Origin: Pseudomonadota bacterium
Lineage (GTDB): Bacteria; Pseudomonadota; Gammaproteobacteria; Steroidobacterales; GCA-2729495
Length of the DNA: 64,000 nucleotides
Direction of reading: 5' to 3'
NCBI GenBank assembly: GCA_963204745.1
Contig: CAUJHF010000067.1
Span: 1-64,000, forward strand
Part shown: in pieces, positions 1-8,960 of the stretch
Position numbering within the stretch: the first letter of the stretch is position 1
Layout: each line of letters begins with the position of its first letter
Program-made: the position numbers and the translations under genes
The notes under the pieces: generated by a model
What the model saw: the letters and a program-made list of their open reading frames with translations, nothing else
The model's database searches: none
What the model was told of the DNA's origin: nothing

Positions 1-1448
1 TGGGGCTGGGCGGGCTGATCCTGGGCGGCGCGCTGATGCTGCTCACCGATTATGGCGCGCCTGCCGCCTTCGGGCTGGGCATCGCCCTCGCCCTGTCGTC
101 GACGGCGCTGGTGCTGCCGATCGCGGGCACCAAATCGGCGGTCGGGCGCGCTTCCTTCTCGATGCTGCTGTTCGAGGATCTGGCGATCGTCCCGATCATC
201 TTCATCCTCGGCGCGATGGCGCCGGGGGCAAGCGCGGCGGGCGCCGAGGAATTGCTGACGATCCTGTGGCAGGACATCGCCGTGGTCGCCGCGCTCGCGC
301 TGGGCGGCTGGTTCCTGCTGCCGCGCATCTTCGCGCAGGCGGCGCGGGCCAAGGACCCCGAACTGTTCCTCGCCGCCAGCCTGCTCGTCGTCATCGTCGC
401 GGCGCTCTCGACCGCCGCCGTGGGGCTGTCGCCGATCGTCGGCGCGCTGCTCGCCGGGCTGATGATCGCCGAAACCGAATATCATAACGAGGTCGAGGCG
501 ATCACCGCGCCCTTCAAGGGGCTGGCGCTCGGCGTCTTCCTGATCAGCGTCGGCATGGGCCTGAACCTCAAGACGATCGCCGCGCAGTGGCCGCAGCTGA
601 TCGCCGCCGTCGTCGGCGTCGTCCTCGTCAAGGCGGCGGTGACGGCGGCGCTGCTGCGCTTTTCCGGCGTCGCGCGGCGCAGCACCGCCGCCGAAGTCGG
701 GCTGCTGATGGCCAGCCCGTCGGAAACGACGCTGATCGTCCTCGCCGCCGCGATCCAGGCACAGATCATCAGCCGCGGCACCGCCGAATTCTGGCAGCTC
801 GTCACGGCGATCGGCCTGACCATCACGCCGCTGCTCGCGCGCGTCGGCCATGACGTCGCGCGGCGGATCGAACGGCGTAGCGAAGCCGGGCACGAAGATG
901 CGGACGAAGGACCCGCCGACCGCACCATCATCGTCGGTTTCGGCCGCGTCGGACGGACCGTCGCCGAGCTGCTGCGCGAGCATGGCCGCCCCTATATGGC
1001 GGTCGACGCCGACATCGACAATGTGACGGCGGCGCGACGCGACGGCTTCGCGGTGCGCTTCGCCGACGTCGCGCGCGCGGGCAGCCTCGACAAGCTCGAC
1101 CTCGAACAGGCCAATGCGATCGTGCTGACCATGGACAATCGGGTCCAGCAGCTGCGCATGACCCGGCTGCTGCGCCAGCGCTATCCGGCCCTGTCGGTCA
1201 TCTCCCGCGCGCGCGACGCCGACCATGCCGCCGCCCTCTATCAGGCGGGGGCGAGCGACGCCGTGCCCGAAACGCTCGAAAGCTCGCTGCAACTCGCCGA
1301 GGCGGTGCTGGTCGATCTCGGCGTCGCGATGGGACCCGTGATCGCGTCGATCCACGACGTCCGCGCCCGTATGCGCCACGACATCATGACCAAGGGCGCA
1401 CTCGACCGCGAACCGCGCATCCGCAAGCTGCGGACGCCGGAGAGCTGA
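1..1448 (+). CDS. Kef-type cation:proton antiporter with RCK (TrkA-N) domain, 5' partial
   Basis: The reading frame is already open at the left window edge, so the first transmembrane segments are missing. The visible part has about eight hydrophobic helices typical of the CPA2 Na+/H+ exchanger fold. A cytoplasmic Rossmann domain follows, starting at the GFGRVG nucleotide-binding loop near nucleotide 940, which marks a TrkA-N/RCK regulatory domain. In the KefB/KefC/YbaL family such proteins exchange K+ or Na+ for H+ across the inner membrane under ligand control. A short tail of about 60 residues follows the RCK domain, with no TrkA-C domain that I can recognise. Codon use (TAT, CAT, GCG, GAC rich) matches the next genes to about 7.6 kb and differs from the rest of the window. 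The ion is not determinable. Confidence 0.85.
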   Translation, partial: GLGGLILGGALMLLTDYGAPAAFGLGIALALSSTALVLPIAGTKSAVGRASFSMLLFEDLAIVPIIFILGAMAPGASAAGAEELLTILWQDIAVVAALALGGWFLLPRIFAQAARAKDPELFLAASLLVVIVAALSTAAVGLSPIVGALLAGLMIAETEYHNEVEAITAPFKGLALGVFLISVGMGLNLKTIAAQWPQLIAAVVGVVLVKAAVTAALLRFSGVARRSTAAEVGLLMASPSETTLIVLAAAIQAQIISRGTAEFWQLVTAIGLTITPLLARVGHDVARRIERRSEAGHEDADEGPADRTIIVGFGRVGRTVAELLREHGRPYMAVDADIDNVTAARRDGFAVRFADVARAGSLDKLDLEQANAIVLTMDNRVQQLRMTRLLRQRYPALSVISRARDADHAAALYQAGASDAVPETLESSLQLAEAVLVDLGVAMGPVIASIHDVRARMRHDIMTKGALDREPRIRKLRTPES

Positions 1449-1469
1449 GGCGGCGGGCTGCCCCCGCCC

Positions 1470-4430
1470 CTATCGCCCGCCCGACGCGGCGGGCGCGCCC
1501 TTCCCCAGCGCCCCCTTACCCAGCGCCGACGCCTCGGCCAGCGTCATGCCCTGCGGCAGGATCGCCATCGACCATTGCCGATCCGGCGACAGATAGCGCC
1601 GCGCGAGCCGCTGGACATCGGCGGCGGTGACGGCGGCGATATCCTGTTCGATGCTCAGCGCGTTGGCGGCGATGCGCGGGTCGCGCGTCGCGCCTTCCAG
1701 CAGATACATCCAATAGACGTTGCCGGTCGATGCCCGCATCACCTGTTCGCGAATCGGCCCGGCGTTGCGCGCCAGTTCGTCGGCGCTCACGGGACGGGCG
1801 ACCAGATCGGCGGCGATGTCCCGCGCTATGGCGTAAAAGCGGTCGATATCCCTGGGCGCCAGCAGGCTGCCGACGAGCATATAGCCGCCGCAGCCTTCGA
1901 AACCCGTCGGCCAATGGCTGTCGACGACGGGACCATAGCTCGCCCCCTGCTCGCTGCGCAGGCGGTCGAACAGACGGTCGTTGAAGATCGCGGCGAGTAT
2001 CTCCAGCCCGCGCGCGTCGCGCGGCGCGGCGACCCCGCCGCTTGTCGGCCAAGCCGCCATCGCCGCCGCCTGCCCCTTTTCGCCGCGATGATAGGAAAGG
2101 TCCGGCGTATCGCGGTGCGCGGCAAAGGCGACGCACTGGCCGCTGGGCGGCGTGATCGCCTGTCGCGGCGGCAGCGCGCCCAGCGTCTCGGCAAGGATCG
2201 CCTTGTAGTCGAGCGCCGACAGGTCACCGAAAATCTGCACCTCGATCGGGCCGCTCGCAAGGCGCGGTTCCCAGAAGGTGCGGAAGGCGGCGGGCGTCAG
2301 CGCTGCGATCTCCGCCTTCTCGGGCGGTGCCCAGCGCGCGTCATTGCCCGTCAGCCAGCCTTGCAGATGGCGGTCGAGCACGGCGTTCGGGGTCGCGTCG
2401 TTGAGTTCATACCCCGTCAGATAGCCGACGCGCAGCCGCTCGACCGGCGCCGCGTCCCAGCGCGGAAAGGCCAGCTTGCCCGCCATCAGCCGCAACTGGT
2501 CGGCGAAATCGGCGGGCTTGCTTTCCGCCGACAGTTCGAACGCATCGTCGTCGATCGCGAAATTCATCTGGATCTGGCGCCCGTTGGTGAGCTGGTCGAT
2601 CTCATTCTGCCCCCACGGCCCGATGCCGCTCGCGACCAGCGCATAGTCGCCGGTCCACAAGAGGTTCGGCGCGTCGGCGGCGACGCTGCGGTTGCCCGTG
2701 CCGAAGCGGACGTTGACGCGCACCTTGCCAGGCTCGACGCGATTGTCGGACACCAGCGCCGTCACGCCGTTGGCGAATTCGAGGCGTTCGGCGCGCAGGC
2801 CGGGCAGCGGCGCGGTCGATACGATCGCGCCGGGCTGGCCGAAGGCGGGAAGCTGGCTGAAGTCGGCCTTGACCGCCGCCAGCCGGTCGTCGCGCGCCGC
2901 CGCCGGGGCCGCGAGCGCCGCAAGTAGCGCCGCCTCTCCGCCCGCATCCTTTGCCGGCGTGGTCAGCACGAGGCGCGTGACCGGCGCGCTGAAGATCGCC
3001 TTGCTGATATCCAGCATCACTTGCGGCGTCGCCGAGGCGCGGATCGACTGGAACAGATCGACCTGTCCTTGCGGGTTCGTCACCACTTCGTGGATATCGA
3101 CGGCGCGCACCAGATCGTCGGCGAGCCGTCCCCCCGGCTCGTTGCGCGCATTTTCCAGCTCCTTCGCCAGAAACGCCTCGATCTCGTTCGCCTCGCGGTC
3201 GATGTCGGCCTGCGACGGCGCCGTCGTCACGGCGTCGGCGATCACGCCGCGCACATCTGCCAGCGCCGAGGGCCAGTCGCTGAGCGGGACGATCTGCGCC
3301 ATCGTCACATCGGCGCTGCGGCTGACATATTCCTGCTGGACTGTCGCGACCAGATAGCTGCCGCCGCTGCGCGCCCGGTTTTCCAGCCGCCGGTTGACCA
3401 GCGCCAGCGCGAGATATTCCAGATAGAGCCGCCGCGTATTCTCGATCGTGTCGACGCGCTTGTGCCAGGGGCGGATCATCGCCAGCGTCAGCGAGAGCGG
3501 CTGGTTCGCCTCGACGATCTCGCGCACCGTCGCCGCCTTGGGATCGGGCTTGCCGAAATCGGGCTGCGCGGGCCTTGCCCCCTTGCCTTTCCAGTCGCCG
3601 AAATATTTGGCGATCAGCCCCGCGAATTCAGCCGGGTCGCCGTCGCCGACGATCACGATCACGGCGCGTTCGGGGCGATACCATCGATTGTGAAAGGCCG
3701 CGACGGCACGCGCTGTCGCCGCGCCGAGCGAGGCCGTGGTGCCGATCGGCGAGCGATCGCCGAGCAACTGCCCGGCAAAAAGATGCGCGTTGGTCGCGTC
3801 GCCGATCCGCTTTTGCGGTCCATCCGATTCGCGCAGTTCGGACAGGACGACGCCGCGTTCCGCCGCCACCGCCGCCTCGGAAATGCGCGGTTCGCGAACC
3901 ATGCCCGCGAGCAGCCGCATGCTTTCATCGAGGTTGGCGGGCGTCACGCTCGGCAGATCGAGCTGATAGACGGTCTGCGTCGGCGTCGTCTGCGCGTTCG
4001 AATCGCTGCCGAAGGTCACGCCGAAACGCTGCCAGATGCGCTTTGCCTCGCCATCGGGAATATGCTCCGATCCCCGGAAGGTCAGATGTTCGAGCAGGTG
4101 CGCGAAACCGCGCTCCTTGCCGGTTTCGAACAGCGAACCGACATCCATGCGGACGCGGATCGACACTTGCCCCGGCGGCACGCCATTGTTGCGCACGGCA
4201 TAGCGCACACCGTTGGGAAGCGTGCCGAACCGCCATGCGGGGTCGCGCGGAATGTCGCTGCCGGCATAGAGCCAGTCGGCGTTCGCGGTCCGGCCGTCCG
4301 CCTTCGCCGTCGTCTTGCCCGTCGTTTGCGCATGAACGGCAGGCGGCGACAGCAGCAGCGCCGCCCCCGCGCAGGCGGACAGGATCGAACGGACGAAAGC
4401 GAGCGAGACACGCCGGGGGAGAATGGACAT
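1470..4430 (-). CDS. M16 family zinc metallopeptidase, periplasmic
   Basis: This 986-aa protein begins with a signal peptide ending near AVHA-QT (residue 34). The inverted zinc motif HxxEH is present as HLLEH at residues 111-115, followed by the downstream glutamate in LSEL (E198) expected to be the third zinc ligand. M16 and M16_C modules are repeated in the two halves, as in pitrilysin-like enzymes of one long chain; the second half lacks HxxEH and is probably the inactive partner half. Such enzymes degrade peptides of moderate size in the periplasm. The gene converges with the Kef antiporter 21 bp away and diverges from the amidase gene at 4517. Composition is like the rest of the first 7.6 kb. 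Confidence 0.88.
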   Translation of the reverse strand: MSILPRRVSLAFVRSILSACAGAALLLSPPAVHAQTTGKTTAKADGRTANADWLYAGSDIPRDPAWRFGTLPNGVRYAVRNNGVPPGQVSIRVRMDVGSLFETGKERGFAHLLEHLTFRGSEHIPDGEAKRIWQRFGVTFGSDSNAQTTPTQTVYQLDLPSVTPANLDESMRLLAGMVREPRISEAAVAAERGVVLSELRESDGPQKRIGDATNAHLFAGQLLGDRSPIGTTASLGAATARAVAAFHNRWYRPERAVIVIVGDGDPAEFAGLIAKYFGDWKGKGARPAQPDFGKPDPKAATVREIVEANQPLSLTLAMIRPWHKRVDTIENTRRLYLEYLALALVNRRLENRARSGGSYLVATVQQEYVSRSADVTMAQIVPLSDWPSALADVRGVIADAVTTAPSQADIDREANEIEAFLAKELENARNEPGGRLADDLVRAVDIHEVVTNPQGQVDLFQSIRASATPQVMLDISKAIFSAPVTRLVLTTPAKDAGGEAALLAALAAPAAARDDRLAAVKADFSQLPAFGQPGAIVSTAPLPGLRAERLEFANGVTALVSDNRVEPGKVRVNVRFGTGNRSVAADAPNLLWTGDYALVASGIGPWGQNEIDQLTNGRQIQMNFAIDDDAFELSAESKPADFADQLRLMAGKLAFPRWDAAPVERLRVGYLTGYELNDATPNAVLDRHLQGWLTGNDARWAPPEKAEIAALTPAAFRTFWEPRLASGPIEVQIFGDLSALDYKAILAETLGALPPRQAITPPSGQCVAFAAHRDTPDLSYHRGEKGQAAAMAAWPTSGGVAAPRDARGLEILAAIFNDRLFDRLRSEQGASYGPVVDSHWPTGFEGCGGYMLVGSLLAPRDIDRFYAIARDIAADLVARPVSADELARNAGPIREQVMRASTGNVYWMYLLEGATRDPRIAANALSIEQDIAAVTAADVQRLARRYLSPDRQWSMAILPQGMTLAEASALGKGALGKGAPAASGGR

Positions 4431-4516
4431 CAGGCCATCTTATCGCCTTCGAAGCTTGCTGGCCACTGAACTGTCATGCCCTTGTCGCGCGCCGTCCATC
4501 GACCTATCGGGAAAGG

Positions 4517-5368
4517 ATGGAATCCGCATCCGCCCCGCTCGCCGCCATCATCCAGATGACGAGCGGCATCGATCCCGCCGCCAATCTCGCCGCCATCGAC
4601 CGCGCAATGGGCGAAGCGGCGGCCGGGGGTGCGGCCATGGCCTTTCTTCCCGAAATGTCGCTGCTGCTCGACCGCGACCGCAAGCGGTCGGCGGCGCATA
4701 TCGCGCGCGAGGGCGACAGTCCCTGGCCCGCCGCCTTGCAGGACATGGCGCGGCGGCATGGCCTGTGGCTGCACACGGGATCGATGCCGCTGCTTGCCGA
4801 GGACGGCGAGCGGCGCGTCAACCGCAGTCATGTGATCGCCGCCGACGGCAGCATCCGCGCCCGCTATGACAAGATCCACATGTTCGACGTCAGCCTGCCC
4901 ACGGGCGAGAATTGGACCGAATCGGCCGCCTATGCGGGCGGCGGCGAACTGGTCGTCGTCGACACGCCGCTGGGGCGCATGGGGCTGAGCATCTGTTTCG
5001 ACCTGCGCTTTCCCGAACTTTATCGCGCGCTGGCCGCGCTGGGCGCCGACATCCTCGCGGTGCCCGCCGCCTTCACGGTCCCGACCGGCGAAGCGCACTG
5101 GCATGTCCTGCTGCGCGCTCGCGCGATCGAGACAGGCTGCCACCTCATCGCGGCGGCGCAAGCGGGCCGCCACGAAGACGGCCGCGCGACCTATGGACAC
5201 AGCCTTGCCGTCGATCCGTGGGGCAGACCGCTGGCTGACATCGCAGACGCGGCGGATGGCGTGCCCTGTCGCATCGCCTTTGCCGCGACCGCCCCAGACG
5301 CGTCGGCGGAGGCGCGGCAGGCCATCCCCCTCGCCCGGTCCCGCGCGGCCCGCAACATCGCGCTTTGA
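4517..5368 (+). CDS. Nitrilase-superfamily carbon-nitrogen hydrolase (Nit-like amidase)
   Basis: This 283-aa protein shows the nitrilase Glu-Lys-Cys triad: E46 in FLPEM, K119 in YDKIHMFD and C160 in SICFDLRFPE. Length and motif context (YDKIHLFDV-like, CFDLRFPE) are closest to the Nit1/Nit2/YafV branch, which hydrolyses omega-amides such as deaminated glutathione or alpha-ketoglutaramate. The frame stays open far upstream only because of GC bias. ATG 4517 is chosen because the family's conserved N-terminal strand (AAIIQM) begins right after it and purine-rich GGGAAAGG precedes it. It is divergent from the M16 protease, with an 86-bp gap that must hold both promoters. Substrate is an inference. 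Confidence 0.85.
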   Translation: MESASAPLAAIIQMTSGIDPAANLAAIDRAMGEAAAGGAAMAFLPEMSLLLDRDRKRSAAHIAREGDSPWPAALQDMARRHGLWLHTGSMPLLAEDGERRVNRSHVIAADGSIRARYDKIHMFDVSLPTGENWTESAAYAGGGELVVVDTPLGRMGLSICFDLRFPELYRALAALGADILAVPAAFTVPTGEAHWHVLLRARAIETGCHLIAAAQAGRHEDGRATYGHSLAVDPWGRPLADIADAADGVPCRIAFAATAPDASAEARQAIPLARSRAARNIAL

Positions 5369-5469
5369 AGCGGCAGGCGGCTGTCGGCGGCGCACGCCAT
5401 TGCCAAGCCGCCACGGCGCTCCAAGGGGGGGGGGCAGTTGTTTGCCCATGCCCGCCGATATCCATCCTT

Positions 5470-5572
5470 CGTCATGCTGAACTTGTTTCAGCATCCATGG
5501 CGTGACCGCATGGCAAACGCTGCGCAAACCGGGAAGGCGGACCATGGATGCTGAAACAAGTTCAGCATGACG
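5470..5572. repeat. 31-bp perfect inverted repeat (REP/BIME-like pair)
   Basis: Two perfect 31-bp arms, 5470-5500 and 5542-5572, are exact reverse complements separated by 41 bp. Each arm itself holds an internal palindrome (TGCTGAA..TTCAGCA). I recall elements with the core CTGAAACAAGTTCAGC as abundant intergenic repeats in sphingomonad genomes; that attribution is from memory, not a search. It occupies most of the 340-bp gap between 5369 and 5708. The rest of that gap holds a ten-G run at 5425-5434 and the terminator at 5654, and I see no gene in it. Confidence 0.85.
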
Positions 5573-5653
5573 GGAATGAGAGAAAGGGCTGATTCCTTCA
5601 AACTATGCCACAGCCCAAAGGAGAGAAGGAATTTCGCCGGACTCCAGACGCAC

Positions 5654-5684
5654 AAAAGGCCCCGAGCATGGCTCGGGGCCTTTT
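5654..5684. terminator. Bidirectional intrinsic terminator
   Basis: A perfect 14-bp stem (AAAAGGCCCCGAGC, loop ATG, then the complement ending in TTTT) lies 24 bp beyond the stop codon of the small gene at 5709 on the minus strand. Flanking A and T runs let it work in both directions. Confidence 0.9.
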
Positions 5685-5708
5685 GGCTATCTTTCGATCA
5701 GCCGTGGA

Positions 5709-5942
5709 TTACGGGCTGGTCGGGGTGTCGTCGTCGTTGTCCGACGCGATCACGATGCCGGCAATGATCGCGGCAAGCGCAGCAAGCGCGATGATCCAGC
5801 CCGAGCTACCTTCCAGTTCGCTCTGACCTTCAACGGCCGACACCGAGTCGACAGCGAGAGCCGGAGCGGCCGACGCTGCCATCGGAGCAGCGATCATCGA
5901 GGTCGCTGCGAGGGAGATCGCAGCCTTCGTAAGCAGGTTCAT
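5709..5942 (-). CDS. Small exported single-span membrane peptide, unknown function
   Basis: This 77-aa product has a signal peptide (MNLLTKAAISLAATSMIAAP...ASAAPA, cleavage around residue 27), a short polar stretch, then one hydrophobic helix (WIIALAALAAIIAGIVIAS) and an acidic DNDDD tail. Start ATG 5942 is preceded by GGAGAATAAG, a good ribosome-binding site, and a strong terminator follows 24 bp after the stop, so this is a monocistronic, real gene. I do not recognise a named family; comparable small helix proteins are common in sphingomonads, from memory. A role in the envelope is the most that can be inferred. Confidence 0.75.
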   Translation of the reverse strand: MNLLTKAAISLAATSMIAAPMAASAAPALAVDSVSAVEGQSELEGSSGWIIALAALAAIIAGIVIASDNDDDTPTSP

Positions 5943-6108
5943 CTTATTCTCCGTCCACTGGATAATTTTCTCGAATCGCGTCGTCTGCTTTGCGTCCGAC
6001 CCGATTCAGTGCAGCCTCTTTAGGCGTCCCGACGCCCAATTGCAACGGTGATTTCCCTACGCGGCAATTCTTATGAATTTGCTAAGATAGGGAAATTTGC
6101 CCGCGCCC

Positions 6109-6882
6109 CTATCCGCGCCGGACGCGTTCAAAGGGTTCGCTGGTCACGGGATAGCCCAGATCGTCCGGAATGCAAAGATGCGTGCTCCCGTCCCGTTCCT
6201 CGATCCAGGGCGTGATCAGCCGCACCGGAAACTGCCCGGCGTGCTGCGTGAATCGGGAAAAACTGGGTTGCTGCCCCAGCCGTTCCAGATTGCGGCGCGT
6301 CGGAAAGATCACCGACACGTCGCCGCGGTCGGCCATGTCGAGCGTCGCGTGCGCGCTGGCCCAGAAGATATGGCTGTGCTCGGCCTCGTCGACCGACAGT
6401 TCGTGGCCGTGGGGCGGCGCGGCGACGGCATAGAATCGCGTGTCGAAGGTGCGCGCTTCCTTGAAATTGGGGCACCAGCGGGCAAAGGGCACCAGCGCGT
6501 CGAGCGCGATTCGCTCGGCCCGCGCGGCCAATATGTCCGACAGCAGCGTCTCGCCAAGCAGCGCGCGCCGCACCTCTTCCACGTCGCGCTCGCCAAGCGT
6601 CGGCCAGCCGACCGCGAGACCCGTTTCCTCCAGCGTCTCGCGCAAGGCGGCGACACGCGCCGCGCCGTCGGGATCGCCGTCGGCAAAGCCGTGCTGGCGC
6701 GCGACCAGATAATCGTCGGGATCGATCCGCCCGCCGGGAAAGACGACCGCGCCCGCCGCGAAGGCCATCGTCTGCGACCGCTTGACCATCAATATCTCGT
6801 CGGGTCCGCCATCGGCCGAGGGCCGCATGATGACGAGAGTCGCGGCCGGAAGGGCGCCTGCGGGAAGGTGGGAATCGCTCAT
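6109..6882 (-). CDS. NUDIX hydrolase, NUDT19/CoA-diphosphatase-like
   Basis: The 257-aa protein contains the NUDIX signature RETLEETGL (REUxEExGU), preceded by VVFPGGRID. A long insertion before the REUxEE helix is typical of the NUDT7/NUDT19-like branch that cleaves diphosphate bonds in CoA or nucleotide derivatives. The frame extends well upstream, but ATG 6882 (MSDSHLP) is preferred because the NUDIX strand begins soon after and the longer version would run over the start of the divergent DUF4126 gene. It is divergent from that gene with a gap of about 100 bp. The substrate cannot be told from sequence. Confidence 0.8.
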   Translation of the reverse strand: MSDSHLPAGALPAATLVIMRPSADGGPDEILMVKRSQTMAFAAGAVVFPGGRIDPDDYLVARQHGFADGDPDGAARVAALRETLEETGLAVGWPTLGERDVEEVRRALLGETLLSDILAARAERIALDALVPFARWCPNFKEARTFDTRFYAVAAPPHGHELSVDEAEHSHIFWASAHATLDMADRGDVSVIFPTRRNLERLGQQPSFSRFTQHAGQFPVRLITPWIEERDGSTHLCIPDDLGYPVTSEPFERVRRG

Positions 6883-6984
6883 GCCCAAGGCGATAACTCC
6901 GCACCCGCCGCTTGTCATCCCGGCATTGCGGATGCGGGCGGACCGTGCAAGATGCGCGGGCGACGGCAGGCCGGGAGCGGAACC

Positions 6985-7599
6985 ATGGGAATCCTGGAGA
7001 TTTTGGGCGTCGCCGGCAGCCTCAGCCTCTTGGCGGGCTGGCGGCTGTATCTGACGATCCTTGCCACGGGAATCGCGATGCATTTCGGCTGGCTGCCGCT
7101 GCCCGAACATCTGAAGGCGTTGCAGATCCTGACCGATCCGTGGGTGCTGGGGGTCGCCGCCGTCGGCACGCTGGCCGAATTCCTGGCCGACAAGGTGGCG
7201 TGGATCGATTCGGCGTGGGACGCCGTGCACGGCGTGGTCCGCCCGCTCGGCGGCGCCTTGCTGGCGCTCGCGCTCGTCGATGCGTCCGACCCGGCATGGC
7301 AGGTCGTCGCCTTCCTGCTCGGCGGCGGCGGCGCGCTGCTGAGCCACGGCGCCAAGGCGACGACGCGCGCCGTCGTCAACATCAGCCCCGAACCGTTCAG
7401 CAATGCGGCGGTCTCGACCGGCGAGGATGTGGCGACGACGGGTCTCCTCGCACTCGCCATCGCCTATCCGGCGCTGGCGGTCGTGATCGCGATCCTGCTG
7501 GCCGCCGCCGCCGTGGTCGTCATCATCGCGCTGCGCCGCCTGCTCCGCAACATCAAGGCGACGCTGAAACGCGCGCTGGGGGATGAACCCGCTGTCTAA
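6985..7599 (+). CDS. DUF4126 domain integral membrane protein
   Basis: This 204-aa protein has about five hydrophobic segments: a first helix after GILEILGVAGSLSLLAGWR, a middle glycine-rich helix pair, and a C-terminal pair AYPALAVVIAILLAAAAVVV followed by a basic tail. The layout (LAGWRLYLT, FLADKVAWIDSAWDAVH, GALLSHGAKATTRAVVN) matches DUF4126 as I know it. ATG 6985 has GGGAGCGG upstream. Its stop overlaps the stop of the convergent reductase gene by 4 bp. It is the last gene whose composition is clearly like the left block. Function unknown. Confidence 0.8.
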   Translation: MGILEILGVAGSLSLLAGWRLYLTILATGIAMHFGWLPLPEHLKALQILTDPWVLGVAAVGTLAEFLADKVAWIDSAWDAVHGVVRPLGGALLALALVDASDPAWQVVAFLLGGGGALLSHGAKATTRAVVNISPEPFSNAAVSTGEDVATTGLLALAIAYPALAVVIAILLAAAAVVVIIALRRLLRNIKATLKRALGDEPAV

Positions 7600-8819
7600 G
7601 AGGGCAGCAGCGCCTTCAGCGGCGTTTCGGCGTCGGCCAGCTGCTCCGCCGTCGCGGCCAGTCTGGCCGTGACGATCATGCGGCCCTGCACATAATCCTT
7701 TGTGGCATTGACGCAGTCGATCGCGATCACTTTCCCGCCCTTGAGGTAGAGGACAGAGAAGCTGCGGCTGGCGACGTCGCCGCGCAGCACCGTCTGGTCA
7801 TGCCCCGCCGACAGGCCCGCGGTCTGGAGCTTCAGGTCATATTGGTTCGACCAGAACCACGGAATCGCATGGTAAGGCGCCTCGTCGCCGCAGATGCCCC
7901 TGGCGACGACATTGGCCTGGTCATTGGCGTTCTGCACCGATTCCAGCCGGATCGTCGCGCCTTCCGCAAAATCGTTCACATGCGCCGCGCAGTCGCCGAT
8001 CGCATAGATGTCGGGCAGGCTGGTCCGGCAAAGCCGGTCGACGAGCACGCCGTTACCGCCCTCCGCCCCCGCCGCGATCAGCGGTTCGACGGCAGGCACG
8101 ATACCGATGCCGACGATGACCAGGTCGGCGGGGATTTCACTGCCGTCGCTCAATGTCACACCCTGCACGCGGGCGGTACCATTGAACGACTGGATGCCGG
8201 TATTGCAGCGGATATCGACACCGGCCTGCTGATGCACACGGGTGAAGAAATCGGAGATCAGCGGCGCGCCGCCGCGCGCCATCACGCGCTCGGCCAGCTC
8301 CACCACTGTCACATCGAGACCACGCGTAACGGCCACCGCCGCAACCTCGAGACCGATGTAGCCAGCGCCGACGATGACCAGCTTCGCACCCGACCGGAAA
8401 TCGTCACGGATGCGATCCACGTCCTCAATGTTGCGCAGGTAGTGCACGCCCGCCAGCTCCGCACCCGGCAGCGATATCTTCCGCACCCGGCTGCCGGTCG
8501 CAATTACCAGCTTGTTCCAGGGCACCGAAACCCCGGTGCTGAGCGTCGCTGCGCGGGCTTTGCGGTCGATGGCGGTTACCCGCGTCGACAGCCGGACATC
8601 GACGTCATGCTCCGTGTAGAACTTTTGCTGCCGCACCAGCAGGCGAGGTACGTCGAGCTCACCGGCGAGAAATTTCTTGGACAACGGCGGACGCTGATAG
8701 GGCAGATAGGGCTCCTCGCCGACCAGGATCAGCTTGCCGGCATAGCCGCCCTGGCGCAGCGAGACGATGGTCTGGCCGGCGGCGTGACCCGCACCGGCGA
8801 TGACGATTGTTTCGGTCAT
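7596..8819 (-). CDS. FAD/NAD(P)-dependent reductase of the ferredoxin (putidaredoxin/rhodocoxin) reductase family
   Basis: This 407-aa protein has an N-terminal FAD Rossmann loop (VIAGAGHAAGQ), the EEPYLPYQRPPLSK segment characteristic of ferredoxin reductases of oxygenase systems, an NAD(P) loop VIVGAGYIGLEVA near residue 150 and the second FAD motif IYAIGDCAAH near 275. It should pass electrons from NAD(P)H to a [2Fe-2S] ferredoxin serving a P450 or dioxygenase, but no such partner is next to it. ATG 8819 has GGGAG about 9 bp upstream; the 15-residue longer start has no such site. Codon use seems to change inside it: the 5' part resembles genes to the right, the last 500 bp resemble the left block. 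See findings. Confidence 0.85.
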   Translation of the reverse strand: MTETIVIAGAGHAAGQTIVSLRQGGYAGKLILVGEEPYLPYQRPPLSKKFLAGELDVPRLLVRQQKFYTEHDVDVRLSTRVTAIDRKARAATLSTGVSVPWNKLVIATGSRVRKISLPGAELAGVHYLRNIEDVDRIRDDFRSGAKLVIVGAGYIGLEVAAVAVTRGLDVTVVELAERVMARGGAPLISDFFTRVHQQAGVDIRCNTGIQSFNGTARVQGVTLSDGSEIPADLVIVGIGIVPAVEPLIAAGAEGGNGVLVDRLCRTSLPDIYAIGDCAAHVNDFAEGATIRLESVQNANDQANVVARGICGDEAPYHAIPWFWSNQYDLKLQTAGLSAGHDQTVLRGDVASRSFSVLYLKGGKVIAIDCVNATKDYVQGRMIVTARLAATAEQLADAETPLKALLPS

Positions 8820-8960
8820 GTACTTGGGCTCCCAGGCGGCGGGCCACGATCTGCGACCGGCCATTCATCAGGTTGTCTCGCGCCGCAGGATTATACTGTC
8901 GCGTGTCTGGCGCTGCGGCGCGGGCACATTTTTAGCACTTTTTTCGAGCAGGCGGTCGCA

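Noticed and set aside
1575-4469. Long open frames on the plus strand opposite the M16 protease gene
   Set aside because: High GC leaves antisense frames open. The M16 frame has a signal peptide, a zinc motif and family length, while the antisense products have no recognisable domain and an arginine-rich composition.
5425-5434. Ten-G run as a phase-variable tract
   Set aside because: It lies outside any gene or clear promoter, so no switching role can be supported; it may also be a sequencing-length uncertainty.
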